A DNA stretch of 64,000 nucleotides from Mycolicibacterium fallax (GTDB lineage Bacteria > Actinomycetota > Actinomycetes > Mycobacteriales > Mycobacteriaceae): the NCBI RefSeq assembly GCF_010726955.1, contig NZ_AP022603.1, forward strand, positions 2,976,001 through 3,040,000. The letters are read 5' to 3'. This document shows, piece after piece, positions 1 to 7,968 of this stretch (position 1 is the first letter of the stretch; every line of letters starts with the position of its first letter). The translations under genes were made by a program, and so were the position numbers. The notes below the pieces were generated by a model that was not told the origin of the DNA, searched no databases, and saw nothing but the letters and a program-made list of their open reading frames with translations.

Positions 1-1341
1 GCGGCGCACCGCGATCCACTCGTCGATGCGCGGGTACATCCGGTGGAAGCTTTCGGCGGTCACCCGGGAATCCTTGGCGGTGTACACCCGACCGCCGAAT
101 TCCATTGCGCGCCGGTCGATCTCATTGAGGAACTCGTTGACGCCGGGTTTGTTCGGGAAGTCCAGGGCGACGTTCCAGCCCTGCATCGGGAAGCTCAGCG
201 GGGCCCGGTTGCCCGGCCCGAACAGCTTGAACACGTTGAGCGCCGAGTACTGACGCTGGGTGTGCATCCACCGGATGATGCCCTTGAACTCCTCCAGCGC
301 ATCGGGCGGAACCAGGAACTGGTGCTGCGCGAAACCCGCTGGGCCATAGGCATATTGCCACCCGCTGGTGATGTCGAGCATGTGGTAGAACTGGGTCAGG
401 TTGACGATCTTGCCCTGGTAGTCGCCGCTCATCCGGTAGAACGCCTCGCCGATCAGCGACAGCGACGCCTTGTTCATGAAGTTGACCGGGAACAGGTTCG
501 GGATCGCCGGCAACTGCGGCGCGCTGAACTTCAGCGGATCGCGGGCCAGCTTGTCCGGCAGCTGATCCAGCCGGGCCAGGCTGCCCCGGCTCACCGCGGC
601 GCGGCCCAGCTTGGGCGGCCCGCTGATCAGGTCGAACCAGGCGCTGGAGTAGGTGTAGTTGTCCTCGCTGCCGTCCTGGTGCACCGCGACGGTCTCGTCG
701 AGGTCGGCGGTGGCCACCCCGTCGGCGATGAAGTAGGCGGTCTCGGTGCGGGTCATCGCGATCCGGGCCCGCACCACGATGCCGGTCAGGCCGTTGCCGG
801 CGACGGTGGCCCAGAACAGCTCGGACTCCGGGCCATCGGGGGTGAGCGTGCGGACCTCGCCGTCGGCCATCAGCAGGTCCAGCGACAGCACGTGGTTGCC
901 GAAGCTGCCCGCGCTGTGATGGTTCTTGCCGTGGATGTCCGAGGCGATGGCGCCGCCGACGGTGACCTGGCGGGTGCCCGGCAGCACCGGTACCCACAGC
1001 CCGAACGGCAGCGCCGCGCGCATCAGCTGATCCAGGCTGACCCCGGCGTCCACGTCGGCGATCGCGGTCTCGGCGCTGATCGAGTGGATCCGGTTCAGCG
1101 CGGTCATGTCGACCACGATGCCGCCGCCGTTGCAGGCCTGGTCGCCGTAGGACCGGCCGAGGCCGCGGCCGAGGATGCCGCGGCGCAGGTAGGCGGGCCC
1201 GGCGGCGTCCGCGTCGGCGACCCGGCGGACCGCCTCGGCGATCACCTCGACGTCGGGCGTGCGAAGCACCTGGGCCACCGACGGGGCGGTGCGGCCGAAG
1301 CCGGTGAGCGCTTGCGGGGTGAGCGGGAGCTGGGTAGCCAT
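1..1341 (-). CDS. dprE1: DprE1, decaprenylphosphoryl-beta-D-ribose 2-oxidase (3' end outside window)
   Basis: FAD-dependent oxidase that, with DprE2, epimerises decaprenylphosphoryl-ribose to decaprenylphosphoryl-arabinose, the only arabinose donor for arabinogalactan and lipoarabinomannan. It starts at the ATG ending at 1341; 447 residues lie in the window against about 461 for the M. tuberculosis protein, so only the last few residues are missing. The VAO-type FAD-binding stretch is intact: GLGRSYGD (about residues 61-67), [20 protein letters not shown], with His137 matching the FAD-contacting His132, then [11 protein letters not shown]. At residue 392 (codon 166-168), within GWNVALDFP, there is Ala where M. 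tuberculosis has Cys387. The constant +5 offset of both landmarks supports the alignment. DprE2 is expected just outside the window, and the GtrA gene lies upstream on the same strand. Confidence 0.96.
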   Translation of the reverse strand, partial: MATQLPLTPQALTGFGRTAPSVAQVLRTPDVEVIAEAVRRVADADAAGPAYLRRGILGRGLGRSYGDQACNGGGIVVDMTALNRIHSISAETAIADVDAGVSLDQLMRAALPFGLWVPVLPGTRQVTVGGAIASDIHGKNHHSAGSFGNHVLSLDLLMADGEVRTLTPDGPESELFWATVAGNGLTGIVVRARIAMTRTETAYFIADGVATADLDETVAVHQDGSEDNYTYSSAWFDLISGPPKLGRAAVSRGSLARLDQLPDKLARDPLKFSAPQLPAIPNLFPVNFMNKASLSLIGEAFYRMSGDYQGKIVNLTQFYHMLDITSGWQYAYGPAGFAQHQFLVPPDALEEFKGIIRWMHTQRQYSALNVFKLFGPGNRAPLSFPMQGWNVALDFPNKPGVNEFLNEIDRRAMEFGGRVYTAKDSRVTAESFHRMYPRIDEWIAVRR

Positions 1342-1398
1342 AACAGTCGAAAGGGTAGCCGAGTCGGGGCCCGGACCGCGGTGATGCCAGCTAATGCT

Positions 1399-1471
1399 GC
1401 ACAGATGGGGGGAAATCAGGGGGTCCAAGTGGATATTCCACTTGGACCCCCTGATTTCCCCCCATTTGTGC
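1399..1471. repeat. Long intergenic palindrome, copy A
   Basis: Two 35-nt arms (1399-1433 and 1437-1471) pair with a single G:T-type mismatch around a 3-nt loop (TAT). The arm termini read GCACAGATG and CATTTGTGC, and the centre reads CCAAGTGGA/TCCACTTGG. It lies between the GtrA gene and dprE1, both on the minus strand. The same end and centre boxes recur in two longer copies at 45615 and 51498, so this is a member of a dispersed family and not a one-off terminator. There is no U-tract. Confidence 0.9.
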
Positions 1472-1491
1472 GGGTCAGCCGGGCTGCCGGG

Positions 1492-1929
1492 CTACTTGAT
1501 CCGGAAGATCACCGCGCGCTGGACCACGAAATTGATCACCGTGGCGGTGCCCTGCGCGATGACGAACGCCACAGCAACCGCGGCCGGGGTGTAATTCAGC
1601 AGCGCCAGGAACAGGTGATTCAGGCCGACCTGCACCACGAACGTGGTCAGGTAGAGCACCCACACCCCGATCAGTCGGGCGGTGCTGGGCGCCGCCTGGA
1701 AGGTCCAGCGCCGGTTGATCAGGTACGCGGTGGTGGTGCCCGCGATGAAGCCGACCGCCTTGGCCAGGTCGGGGTGCACCCCCAAGATCAGGTAGAGCAG
1801 CACGTACAGGCCGAAGTCCACGATCGCCGACAGGCCGCCGGTGATCACGAACCGCAGCACCTGGGTTCTCAGGGGCAGGCGGCCGGTCACGGGGATATCG
1901 TGGGCGCCGGGCTGGACGTGTTCGGACAT
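1492..1929 (-). CDS. GtrA-family membrane protein (Rv3789-like)
   Basis: Small polytopic membrane protein of 145 residues with four hydrophobic segments typical of GtrA/DPMS-type proteins, for example LRFVITGGLSAIVDFGLYVL near the N terminus and FVIAQGTATVINFVVQRAVI near the C terminus, plus the family NRRWTF motif. In M. tuberculosis the neighbour of dprE1 (Rv3789) is a GtrA-like protein, described either as involved in decaprenylphosphoryl-arabinose translocation or as an anchor for arabinosyltransfer. The adjacent dprE1 downstream supports that role here. The start is ATG at 1929, with the next gene diverging 31 bp away. The function is inferred from family and synteny. Confidence 0.88.
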   Translation of the reverse strand: MSEHVQPGAHDIPVTGRLPLRTQVLRFVITGGLSAIVDFGLYVLLYLILGVHPDLAKAVGFIAGTTTAYLINRRWTFQAAPSTARLIGVWVLYLTTFVVQVGLNHLFLALLNYTPAAVAVAFVIAQGTATVINFVVQRAVIFRIK

Positions 1930-1960
1930 CGCCGAAATGGTACGGCGCGGCTGGGGCAGG

Positions 1961-3100
1961 ATGGGGACCGTGGTGGACCTCGAGCAGGCATGGCGGGAGC
2001 TGCTGGCGCGGTTGGGCGCGACCGGTGACGCGGTACTGGAGACCGGGCGGGCGCTGTTGGAGGCCTGGTCGGACCCGCATCGGCGCTACCACTCGCGTGA
2101 GCACCTGTGCGACGTGCTGGACCGGGTCGAAGAGCTCGCCGACGACGCCACGGACCCCGACGCGGTCCGGCTGGCGGCCTGGTACCACGACGCGGTGTAT
2201 GAGGGTTTCCCCGACGACGAGGAGCGCTCGGCGGTCAAGGCGGAGACCGAACTGTCGGCGCTGGACCTGCCGGCGGCGCTGGTCGCCGAGGTGGCCCGGC
2301 TGATCCGGCTGACGGTGCGCCACGATCCGGCTCCCGATGACCGCAACGGCGCGGTGCTCTCCGATGCCGACCTGGCGGCGCTGGCGGTGGAGCCGGAGCG
2401 GTACCGGGCGAACTCCGCGGCCATCCGGCAGGAGTACCTGCATGTGCCGGAGCGGATGTTCCGGGCCGGCCGGGCCGCGATGATCGAGGTGATGCTGACC
2501 ACCCGGGAGCTGTTCTTCACGGTGTCCGGGCGGCGCCGCTGGGAAAAGACGGCCCGGGAGAACCTGGCCCGGGAGCTGGCCGACCTGCGGGCCGCCGACG
2601 ATGACGGGCAGAACCGCGCGTTCCCCTGGCGTGACGGGGCCGGGGAGGACAAGATGGTCAGTGTGACTGCACCCGATGACGCCCCGATCACCGTTCTGTC
2701 CGAAGAGGAGAGCTGGGACCTGCTGTCCGGCTCGGCGCTGGGCCGCCTCGTGACCACGGTCGGCGACCAGCTGGAGATCTTCCCGGTGAACTTCGTGGTG
2801 CAGAACCGCACGCTGCTGTTCCGCACCGCCGAGGGCACCAAGCTGTTCGCCACCGTCACCAACGACCAGGTGCTGTTCGAGGCCGACGACCACGGGCTCT
2901 CCGAGGGCTGGAGCGTCATCGTGCGCGGTCACGGCGAAGTGCTGCACGGGGCCGACGAGATCGCCGAGGCCGACCAGGCCGGCCTGTACCCGTGGCTGGC
3001 GACGGTGAAGCTGCGCTACGTGCGGATCACCCCGACCCAGGTCAGTGGCCGCCGGTTCGTGTTCGGTCCGGAACCCGATACCGGGCAACTGCCGGGCTGA
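1961..3100 (+). CDS. HD-domain protein fused to a PPOX (pyridoxamine 5'-phosphate oxidase-like) domain
   Basis: One uninterrupted 379-residue frame encodes two domains usually met separately. Residues 1 to about 215 look like a COG4339-type HD-superfamily metal-dependent protein: YHSREHLCDVL, AAWYHDAVYE (the HD pair) and SDADLAAL. Residues from about 232 are a split-barrel PPOX-like domain (PITVLSEEESWDLL, ALGRLVTTVGDQLEIFPVNF, ending in ITPTQVSGRRF), a fold that binds flavin or haem. Just before Met232 (ATG at 2654) lies GGGGAGG with 5-nt spacing, a good ribosome site, so the second domain may also be made alone. I chose ATG 1961 as start; GTG 1970 is an alternative. Whether the fusion is real or a lost stop cannot be told from one genome. 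Confidence 0.8.
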   Translation: MGTVVDLEQAWRELLARLGATGDAVLETGRALLEAWSDPHRRYHSREHLCDVLDRVEELADDATDPDAVRLAAWYHDAVYEGFPDDEERSAVKAETELSALDLPAALVAEVARLIRLTVRHDPAPDDRNGAVLSDADLAALAVEPERYRANSAAIRQEYLHVPERMFRAGRAAMIEVMLTTRELFFTVSGRRRWEKTARENLARELADLRAADDDGQNRAFPWRDGAGEDKMVSVTAPDDAPITVLSEEESWDLLSGSALGRLVTTVGDQLEIFPVNFVVQNRTLLFRTAEGTKLFATVTNDQVLFEADDHGLSEGWSVIVRGHGEVLHGADEIAEADQAGLYPWLATVKLRYVRITPTQVSGRRFVFGPEPDTGQLPG

Positions 3101-3125
3101 GTCCCGGCGTTCGAGGTCCCGACGC

Positions 3126-4751
3126 TCAGTGCGCGCGGCGCCCCGGCTTCGGGGCGGCCGTCGGCGCGGGTGTCGACTCGGGCCCGGCGGCGATGCCGTC
3201 GAGCAGGGCGGCCAGCACCGGCAGCCCGGCCGCCAGCGGCCGGTCGCCGGCCGGGCGGTACCAGTCGGTGGCTTTGGGGCCGCCGCCCCAGCGCCGCAGC
3301 CAGATCCGCAGGTCGCCGAGGGCGTGCGCGTAGGACAGCCCGCGCTGAAACAGCACCGGCCGGGAGCTCGGCTCGATGCCGTCGGGGTCGAGGGTGGCCA
3401 GCTGAATGCGCATCGCGGTCAGTGCCGCGGCCACCCGGGTCCCGGAGCGGTTGCGCGCCGGCAGCAGCGTGGCGGCGACGGCCACCCCGGCGCCGAGGAT
3501 CAGCACCGCGGTCGCCCACAGCACCGGGCCGCCGGCCAGCGCCGTGCCGACCGCGGCCAGCGCGCCGATCGCCAGTAGCCCGAATCCGATGCGGCGCAGC
3601 ATGATTCGTCGTTCGCAGCGCCACTCGTCGACGGCTGCCGCGGTGCCCACGGCGCCGGCGCCGCCGCGGGCCAGCTCCGCCACCGACACGCTTTTGCGGT
3701 CGTTGGGCAGGATCGCCTCGACGACGGCCCGCTCGTGGTCGGTGATCGCGCCGTCGAGCGGGGCCCGGCGGGCGATGTGGAAGTCCACGGCACCGGAGCG
3801 ATCCGGCGCCTCGGTGATCCACAGGTAGTTGCGCACCGCCAGGTCAAAGACGGTGGCGCCGAAGTCGGCGGGCCGGGCGTGCCCGGCCAGCAGCGCGCCG
3901 ACCTGCCCGGGCAGCACGCCGTCGGGGGAGACGAAGTCGACGACACCGTCGTGCGCGGCGAGCAACTCGGCCGGGGCGACGGCGCCGGTCACCGCCGCCC
4001 GGTCGGTCCGGCGGCGCAGCGCGGCGGCCGCGGTCAGCCCCAGCCCCAGCAGGGTGGCGGCCAGCACCGCCCAGGATGCCGCCCGGTCGGCCGCCGGGCC
4101 GCCGCCTGCGGTGGTCACGGTGTCGGTGAACTGCGCGGTGGCGGTGACGGTGCCGGCGGGCAGCAGCACCGAGAAGACGGCGACCATGCCGGCCTCCAGG
4201 TGGCGGTGCTCGAAGGAGACCGCGCCGCCGCCCTGGGTCTGGGTCATCGTGCACAGCCGCCGCACGCCGATCTGGCCGTACGCGCAGATCGGCGAGTCCG
4301 GCCGCGGCGTCGGGGAACTGAAGGTGCCGGTGAGCGCGGCGACCGGCGCCGACCAGCCGGCGGTCAGGATCCAGGTGAACTGCTGCAGCCCGGGACTGTC
4401 GGCGACGGTGCCGCGGACCCGGTAGCGCACCGTGGTGGTACCGGCCGGCGCGACGATCCGCAGCTGGTCGCCGTCGATGTCGGCCTGCGCCCCGCCCTCG
4501 GTTTCGATGTCGGAGATCGCGAAATGCTGGGTGCGGTTGCCCTCGACCGGTACCGCCAGCGGGATCACCCCGATCGCCGGGCTGCCCTCGGGCACGGTGG
4601 TCGTGGTGCTGACCGCCAGGGTGCCGTCGTCCTGCAGGTCCAGGTCCAGCGCGACGGTGATCGGGGCGGGCGCGGCGTGCGCGGCCGGGGCAAACGGTGT
4701 GCACAGGGCGACCAGCAGCAGCGCGGCGAGAAGTGCCGTCCGGGAACGCAT
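3126..4751 (-). CDS. Predicted membrane protein with secreted N-terminal domain, DUF2207-like
   Basis: A 541-residue protein. It has an N-terminal signal peptide (RTALLAALLLVALCTPFAPAAHA), then an extracytoplasmic beta-rich domain of about 190 residues. One membrane span follows near residues 225-245 (SWAVLAATLLGLGLTAAAAL), then a cytoplasmic part, a double span (IGFGLLAIGALAAVGTALAG and VLWATAVLILGAGVAVAATLL), and a C-terminal cytoplasmic tail with DLRIWLRRWGGGPKATDWY. This order matches DUF2207 membrane proteins of actinobacteria. The biochemical function is unknown. The start at 4751 puts Met directly before the signal peptide; the frame is open further upstream but that part is not credible as coding. 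It is divergent from the metallopeptidase gene at 4849. Confidence 0.8.
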   Translation of the reverse strand: MRSRTALLAALLLVALCTPFAPAAHAAPAPITVALDLDLQDDGTLAVSTTTTVPEGSPAIGVIPLAVPVEGNRTQHFAISDIETEGGAQADIDGDQLRIVAPAGTTTVRYRVRGTVADSPGLQQFTWILTAGWSAPVAALTGTFSSPTPRPDSPICAYGQIGVRRLCTMTQTQGGGAVSFEHRHLEAGMVAVFSVLLPAGTVTATAQFTDTVTTAGGGPAADRAASWAVLAATLLGLGLTAAAALRRRTDRAAVTGAVAPAELLAAHDGVVDFVSPDGVLPGQVGALLAGHARPADFGATVFDLAVRNYLWITEAPDRSGAVDFHIARRAPLDGAITDHERAVVEAILPNDRKSVSVAELARGGAGAVGTAAAVDEWRCERRIMLRRIGFGLLAIGALAAVGTALAGGPVLWATAVLILGAGVAVAATLLPARNRSGTRVAAALTAMRIQLATLDPDGIEPSSRPVLFQRGLSYAHALGDLRIWLRRWGGGPKATDWYRPAGDRPLAAGLPVLAALLDGIAAGPESTPAPTAAPKPGRRAH

Positions 4752-4848
4752 GGCACGACGGTAGACCACTCCCGGCGCGCCGGGAGTCGGTGATTGGCGG
4801 CCGGGTTGATGTCCCGGCGCGGGCCGGGCCGCCGGTAATCTACCGACG

Positions 4849-6195
4849 ATGTCGTACATGGACCCGTTCGGTCCGGCGCCGCGAACGGGGATGGCCGGGA
4901 AACGCCGCCCGTCCGCCGCGGACCCGTGGGCCGCCGCGGATCCCTTCCAGGTGCCGGCCGCCCCGGGGGTGGGCGCGCCGCCGCGGCGCGGCCGCACCGG
5001 CAGCGTGCCGGTGTTCTCCGGCGGGTATCACCCGCAGCCGCCGGCGGCGAACCCGTGGGGCGGCACGGCCGGCGGGTGGGCCGACCCCGCCCCGGTCCGC
5101 GCCGACCCGTGGGCGGCCGATGCCTTCCAGGTTCCGCAGGCGTCGGGCGTGGGGGCGCCGCCGCGGCGGGGCAACACCGGAGCGGTCCCGACGATGTGGC
5201 CCGGCGCCGGCCAATATCAGCCGGGCTACCCGGGTGTTCCGGTGCCGCCGGCCAAGCGTGTTCGCGTCCCGCTGCTGGCTGGGATCGCCGCCGGGGTGGT
5301 GGTGGCGTTAGTCATCGCCGGTGGTGTGGTGGTGGCGATGCGTCAGGGCGGGCCGGCCGCACCGATTGCCGGTGGACCGACCACGACCGCGACGACGGCG
5401 CCGACGACGACGGCGTCCTCGACCGGTATGACGCTGGAGAACCCGAGCCCGACGGGCCCGGCGCCGGTGCTGGTCACCACCCCGACAGGGGAGGCTGCGC
5501 TGTCGCGCAACCCGCTGTTCGCGACGTCGGAGGCCGGCCTGCCGAAACAGCCGTGCAATCCGGTGGGGCTGCCGAAGGACACCGCGACGGCCCAGGCGTT
5601 CTACGCCGTGGTGCAGCAGTGCCTGGAGAACGGCTGGCGGCCGCTGATCACCGGCGCGCAGCTGGACTACCGCCCACCGGAGGTCATGGTGGCCAACAGC
5701 ACGGCGATGTCGTCCCCGTGCGGGGCCGCCGAGGGCATCTGGGTGGCCTTCTACTGTTCGACCAACGAGATGGTGTACATGCCGCTCGACGTGATGAGTT
5801 CGACCCCCGGCAATGACGAGCCGCTGATGTACGTCTCGGTCTTCGCCCACGAGTTCGGCCACCACGTCCAGGCGCTCTCGGGCGTGACGGGCGAATCGTG
5901 GCCACGCCGCAAGTACGCCGGGGAGAACACCGCCGCCGGCTTGGAGATCTCCCGGCGTGGGGAACTGCAGGCTCAGTGCTTCTCCGGGATGTTCGTCGGC
6001 TCGATCACCGACTCCGGCGGAATCTTCACCCGGGCGGAATTCGATGACCGGACGTACGGGGAAGCCCGACTAGAGAACGGGTATCGCGACCACGGCACGC
6101 CCCAGCACCAACAGGCCTGGTGGCTGCACGGGGCAGAGCGAAATCAGCTGCGCGACTGCAACACCTGGGCGGCGTCCCCGGACGCGGTGGAGTAG
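4849..6195 (+). CDS. Neutral zinc metallopeptidase, membrane-anchored (YpfJ/COG2321 family)
   Basis: A 448-residue protein. Residues 1-140 are a Pro/Ala/Gly-rich cytoplasmic region with two copies of a block of about 27 residues (ADPWAAADPFQVP...GVGAPPRRG and ADPWAADAFQVP...GVGAPPRRG). One membrane span follows (PLLAGIAAGVVVALVIAGGVVVAM), then a Thr-rich linker and the extracytoplasmic peptidase domain. The zinc motif HEFGHH starts at His334 (5848-5850), and downstream RRGELQAQCFSG supplies the third ligand region seen in this family. Two cysteine pairs may form disulfides. It ends 7 bp from the convergent wzm gene. The substrate is unknown. Confidence 0.9.
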   Translation: MSYMDPFGPAPRTGMAGKRRPSAADPWAAADPFQVPAAPGVGAPPRRGRTGSVPVFSGGYHPQPPAANPWGGTAGGWADPAPVRADPWAADAFQVPQASGVGAPPRRGNTGAVPTMWPGAGQYQPGYPGVPVPPAKRVRVPLLAGIAAGVVVALVIAGGVVVAMRQGGPAAPIAGGPTTTATTAPTTTASSTGMTLENPSPTGPAPVLVTTPTGEAALSRNPLFATSEAGLPKQPCNPVGLPKDTATAQAFYAVVQQCLENGWRPLITGAQLDYRPPEVMVANSTAMSSPCGAAEGIWVAFYCSTNEMVYMPLDVMSSTPGNDEPLMYVSVFAHEFGHHVQALSGVTGESWPRRKYAGENTAAGLEISRRGELQAQCFSGMFVGSITDSGGIFTRAEFDDRTYGEARLENGYRDHGTPQHQQAWWLHGAERNQLRDCNTWAASPDAVE

Positions 6196-6202
6196 CGCCC
6201 GG

Positions 6203-7033
6203 TCAGACCCAGTAGGACACCCGGGACCGGTACTGGCGCATCGCCAGCAGCGCGACGGCCCAGCCGAGCACGGTCAACACCAGCACCACGACCCAGTGCC
6301 GCAGCTCCTGCGGCGCCCCGAGCAGCGGGGCCCGGACAATGTCCAGGTAGTGCATCAGCGGGTTCAGCTCGATGATGGTGCTCCAGCGCTGCGCGCCCTG
6401 CTGGCGCAGGGTGGCGTCGTTCCAGATGATCGGCGTCATGAAGAACAGCAGCTGGACCACCGAGCCGAGCAGCGGCGCGATATCGCGGTACCGGGTGGCC
6501 AGGATGCCGAAGCACAGCGACACCCACACGCAGTTCAGCATGATCAGCGCCAGCGCCGGGATGAAGGACAGATCCGCCCAGGACCAGTCCTTGGGGAAGA
6601 TGATCGCGATGACCACGTAGATGATGATGTTGTGCGCGAACAGGATTGCCTGGCGCCACACCAGCCGGTAGACGTGCACGCTCAACGGCGTCGGCAGCTG
6701 TTTGATCAGGCCCTCGTTGGCGACGAACACCTCCGAGCCCTCGATGATGGCGGCGTTGATCAGGTTCCAGACGATGAAGCCGAGCGTGACGTAGGGCAGG
6801 TGCTCGGCCAGGTCCAGCTTGAACAGCTTGGAGTACAGCCCGCCCATCGCGACGGCGGTGGTGCCGGTGGCGATGGTGATCCAGAACGGCCCGAGCACGC
6901 TGCGCCGGTAGCGCTGCTTGATGTCCTGCCAGCCCAGGTGCAGCCACAGCTCGTGCCGGGCGAACCCGTCGGTCAGGTCGCGCACGGCCCGCCGGAAGGT
7001 GCGGGAGTCCGAGGCGGTGTCGGTGAACGTCAT
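6203..7033 (-). CDS. wzm: ABC transporter permease for galactan/arabinogalactan precursor export (Wzm, RfbD-like)
   Basis: A 276-residue ABC-2 type permease with six hydrophobic segments, for example GLYSKLFK...LPYVTLGFIVWNLI and AILFAHNIIIYVVIAIIF. This matches polysaccharide-export permeases (Rv3783-like). Its partner ATPase is two genes upstream in the same operon, with glfT1 between them. The start ATG at 7033 overlaps the glfT1 stop in an ATGA junction (7030-7033), which indicates translational coupling. The Wzm-Wzt pair in mycobacteria flips the lipid-linked galactan started by GlfT1. It is the last gene of the operon. Confidence 0.92.
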   Translation of the reverse strand: MTFTDTASDSRTFRRAVRDLTDGFARHELWLHLGWQDIKQRYRRSVLGPFWITIATGTTAVAMGGLYSKLFKLDLAEHLPYVTLGFIVWNLINAAIIEGSEVFVANEGLIKQLPTPLSVHVYRLVWRQAILFAHNIIIYVVIAIIFPKDWSWADLSFIPALALIMLNCVWVSLCFGILATRYRDIAPLLGSVVQLLFFMTPIIWNDATLRQQGAQRWSTIIELNPLMHYLDIVRAPLLGAPQELRHWVVVLVLTVLGWAVALLAMRQYRSRVSYWV

Positions 7034-7968
7034 GAGTCGATCCCTTCGGCGAACCGTTCCTGCCTGCCGAGCCGACGCAGCCGGACCCACTCGGCGAATC
7101 CGGCCGGGTCGCGGCGGGAGACCAGGAAGAACCAGCCGAACCGCAGCCACTCCTGGGCCACCAGCTTGCGCATGCCCGGCTGGGCGAGCAGGTAGCCGCG
7201 GTTGCGGTAGGTGAAGAACCGCTTGGTCGGGTTATCCGGGTATTGGGTGTGCATCCGGCCGCCGAGGATCGGCTTGAACTCGTCGGTGCCGCACGGGTGC
7301 AGGTAGCGGGCGCTCAGGCAGGTGCCGAACGGCAGCCCGGAGCGGACCAGCCGGCGGTGCAACTCGACCTCGTCGCCGCGGACGAACAGCCGCAGGTCGG
7401 GGACGCCGACGGCGTCGAGGGTGTCGGCGGCGAACAGCGCGCCGTTGAACAGCGAGGCGATCCCGGGCAGCAGGTCGGCATCAGCACCCGCGGACTCGGC
7501 CCGCAGCTCGGAGACCCGCCGCCGCCAGACCAGCCCGCGCCGCAGCGGGAAGGCCAGCCGGTCGGGGTCGTCGATGTTGCAGACCATCGGTGACACCTCG
7601 GCCAGCCGGTGCCGACGGGCGCAGTCCAGCAGGGTGCCGAGCACCTCGGGCCCGTCGGGCCGGCCGTCGTCGTCGGCCAGCCAGATCCAGTCCGCCCCGG
7701 CGGCCAGCGCGTGCAGCATGCCCAGCGCGAACCCGCCGGCCCCGCCGAGGTTGTGCTGGGAGCCCAGGTAGCTGGTCGGGATCGGCTGGGATTTCACCAG
7801 CGCCCGGACCCGGCCGTCCGGGTCGTTGGCGGCGTCGTTGTCGACGACGATCAGGTGGTCGACCGGCCGGTGCTGGGCGGCCAGCACCCGCAGCGACTCG
7901 GCGAGCAGTTCCGGCCTGCGGTGGGTGACCACCACGGCGTACACGGTGGCGGTGTCGGGGGTGGTCAT
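7030..7968 (-). CDS. glfT1: Galactofuranosyltransferase GlfT1
   Basis: A GT2-family transferase of 312 residues that adds the first galactofuranose residues to the decaprenyl-linked rhamnosyl-GlcNAc primer of arabinogalactan at the inner face of the membrane. Visible landmarks are AVVVTHRRPELLAESL near the N terminus, LIVVDNDA, the metal-binding WIWLADDDGRP near residue 105, and the acceptor-side FVRGDEVELHRRL. The length agrees with the M. tuberculosis enzyme (304). It is coupled to both neighbours by ATGA overlaps (7965-7968 upstream, 7030-7033 downstream). That places it between the exporter ATPase and permease genes, as in other mycobacteria. Confidence 0.93.
   Translation of the reverse strand: MTTPDTATVYAVVVTHRRPELLAESLRVLAAQHRPVDHLIVVDNDAANDPDGRVRALVKSQPIPTSYLGSQHNLGGAGGFALGMLHALAAGADWIWLADDDGRPDGPEVLGTLLDCARRHRLAEVSPMVCNIDDPDRLAFPLRRGLVWRRRVSELRAESAGADADLLPGIASLFNGALFAADTLDAVGVPDLRLFVRGDEVELHRRLVRSGLPFGTCLSARYLHPCGTDEFKPILGGRMHTQYPDNPTKRFFTYRNRGYLLAQPGMRKLVAQEWLRFGWFFLVSRRDPAGFAEWVRLRRLGRQERFAEGIDS

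Noticed and set aside
1399..1471. Palindrome A as a simple transcription terminator
   Set aside because: Stem is 35 bp, there is no U-tract, and related copies lie between divergent genes where no transcript ends.
1394..1594. Small protein encoded through palindrome A (and similar frames through copies B and C)
   Set aside because: The frames exist because the palindromes lack stops; no ribosome site, and the same peptide-like segments appear on both strands as expected for an inverted repeat.
43..2028. Very long plus-strand open frame antisense to dprE1 and GtrA
   Set aside because: High-GC shadow frame; low-complexity Arg/Gly/His/Val protein without start signals, while the opposite strand encodes well-known families.
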